DNA from: Clostridiales bacterium
Lineage (GTDB): Bacteria; Bacillota; Clostridia; Oscillospirales; Oscillospiraceae
Assembly (NCBI GenBank): GCA_009774055.1
Contig: VSNB01000193.1
Location: 1 to 6,080, forward strand
Length of the DNA: 6,080 nucleotides
Reading direction: 5' to 3'
Shown here: positions 5,514 through 6,080 of the stretch, piece after piece
How the letters are laid out: each line of letters starts with the position of its first letter
Position numbering within the stretch: position 1 is the first letter of the stretch
Translations under genes and position numbers: made by a program
Notes under the pieces: model-generated
What the model was told of the DNA's origin: nothing
Database searches by the model: none
Seen by the model: only the letters and a program-made list of their open reading frames with translations

Positions 5514-5971
5514 TTACGAATCAGCTCCGCTTTTTTCAACAGCCCCGCCATAAAGACGGCAAAAGGCGGCATCCTTTTTCCGCTTGGCCTTCGCGCGGGA
5601 GATCCATGCCCCTACATGGTTGGGTTCGGTATGGTAGAGCCGGGCAATATCCGCCCCGCTGTAGCCCCTGATTTTCAGTTCAAGGGACTCAATGCCCAGT
5701 TGCGCCACTCCGCTGTATTCCTTCTTGCAGCGAGCCAGCAGGGCGGCTGTGTCGATCCGATGATCAGGCTGTCCCGTCTTATCCTACACAATTCCGTTTT
5801 GTCGAAAAAGTCTCTTAATCCGTCGCCCACCACTTCCATTGTTATGCAAATGTCCTCCCATGCCTCCAGGGCTTTCTTGGCGGTCCTTGCGTCCTCTGAA
5901 ATATCTTCAATAGTGAACTCTGGCAGCGGTCCCTTGATTTCAATGGGTTGGCCGTCAAGATAGGCCACCAT
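5514..5971 (-). pseudogene. Sigma-70 region 4-like helix-turn-helix protein, split by a one-base deletion
   Basis: From ATG 5971 the frame gives MVAYLDGQPIEIKG, an acidic helical stretch and FFDKTELCR, then goes off. The next frame picks up exactly with DKTGQPDHRIDTAALLARC and continues to a TAA at 5514. Adding one G at the GG of 5783-5784 restores a single protein of about 152 residues. Residues about 100-133 (LKIRGYSGADIARLYHTEPN then HVGAWISRAKAKRKK) look like the helix-turn-helix of sigma-70 region 4, including the GYSGADIA turn; small proteins of this sort occur on clostridial conjugative elements and phages. Without region 2 it is probably a regulator, not a full sigma factor. The start is only moderately supported (no strong ribosome site; open frame to 6022). 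It precedes the 5478 gene by 35 bases, likely one operon. Confidence 0.65.
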
Positions 5972-5987
5972 GGGGCCGCTGTTGCTT

Positions 5988-6080
5988 TCAGGTCCCACTT
6001 GGCCACCCCTCCCCGCGCTCATACCCCAGCAGGATATTGTGGCCCATGTCGCCCGGGCTGTGCGCCAGGACCTCCAATTC
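5988..6080 (-). CDS. C-terminal end of an unrecognised protein, enters from outside the window
   Basis: Thirty codons from the edge to TGA at 5988-5990: ELEVLAHSPGDMGHNILLGY then ERGEGWPSGT. I cannot name the family. The regularity of the first twenty residues suggests real coding sequence. The last few may be out of frame, because a GGGG run at about 6007-6010 lies at the point where the neighbouring frame (RGGQVGPESNSGP, continuous with the sigma-like gene) also looks plausible. Either it ends here and the next gene starts at 5971, or the two are one gene broken in the G run. Confidence 0.45.
   Translation of the reverse strand, partial: ELEVLAHSPGDMGHNILLGYERGEGWPSGT

Noticed and set aside
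1..6080. CRISPR array, tRNA or rRNA gene
   Set aside because: No regularly spaced direct repeats and no tRNA- or rRNA-like segments were seen on reading both strands.

Overview
The window looks like a piece of a decaying mobile or defence island from a Firmicutes genome, most likely a gut Clostridia relative (Oscillospiraceae or Lachnospiraceae type). The reasons are GC-rich coding sequence, AGGAGG-type ribosome sites, an IS256-family transposase, a DUF5348 protein and a small sigma-70-like protein of the kind carried on clostridial integrative elements. The lineage is inferred from protein style only. Every gene I can support lies on the minus strand, so transcription runs from high to low coordinates; the long plus-strand open frames are shadows.

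Right part (about 6080 to 4515): the end of an unrecognised gene; a roughly 152-residue protein with a sigma-70 region 4-like helix-turn-helix, split by a one-base frameshift; a gene with an excellent ribosome site whose frame is lost near 5115 and appears to continue into the frame of the next gene; and a DUF5348 protein. This is accessory, probably conjugative-element, gene content.

Centre (about 4433 to 1354): a candidate promoter with an operator-like palindrome leads into a gene broken by an in-frame TGA. Its downstream part (4162-3293) resembles the C-terminal tail of an SNF2-type helicase found with restriction-modification operons; no helicase motor is present. It ends immediately before a Type III-style adenine methyltransferase gene (Mod, DPPY and FSGS motifs). 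This mod gene carries one nonsense codon and four single-base frameshifts, so as written it cannot make an active enzyme. The stretch of mod between its two catalytic motifs is clearly AT-richer than its ends, which suggests exchange of the target-recognition domain. A 198-residue unrecognised helical-repeat-like protein (1343-747) is translationally coupled to the end of mod. No Res (restriction) subunit is in the window.

Left part (745 to 1): a sharply bounded 170-bp inverted repeat that folds end to end into one hairpin (MITE-like), a short filler, then one end of an IS256-family insertion sequence with the N-terminal 132 residues of its transposase.

The genes would work together as: promoter, helicase tail, Mod, helical protein, i.e. 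a Type III or helicase-methyltransferase defence operon, now damaged. The frameshifts I could place sit mostly in or next to short homopolymers or dinucleotide runs, so either real decay or uncorrected long-read error could explain them. Raw reads would be needed to decide.
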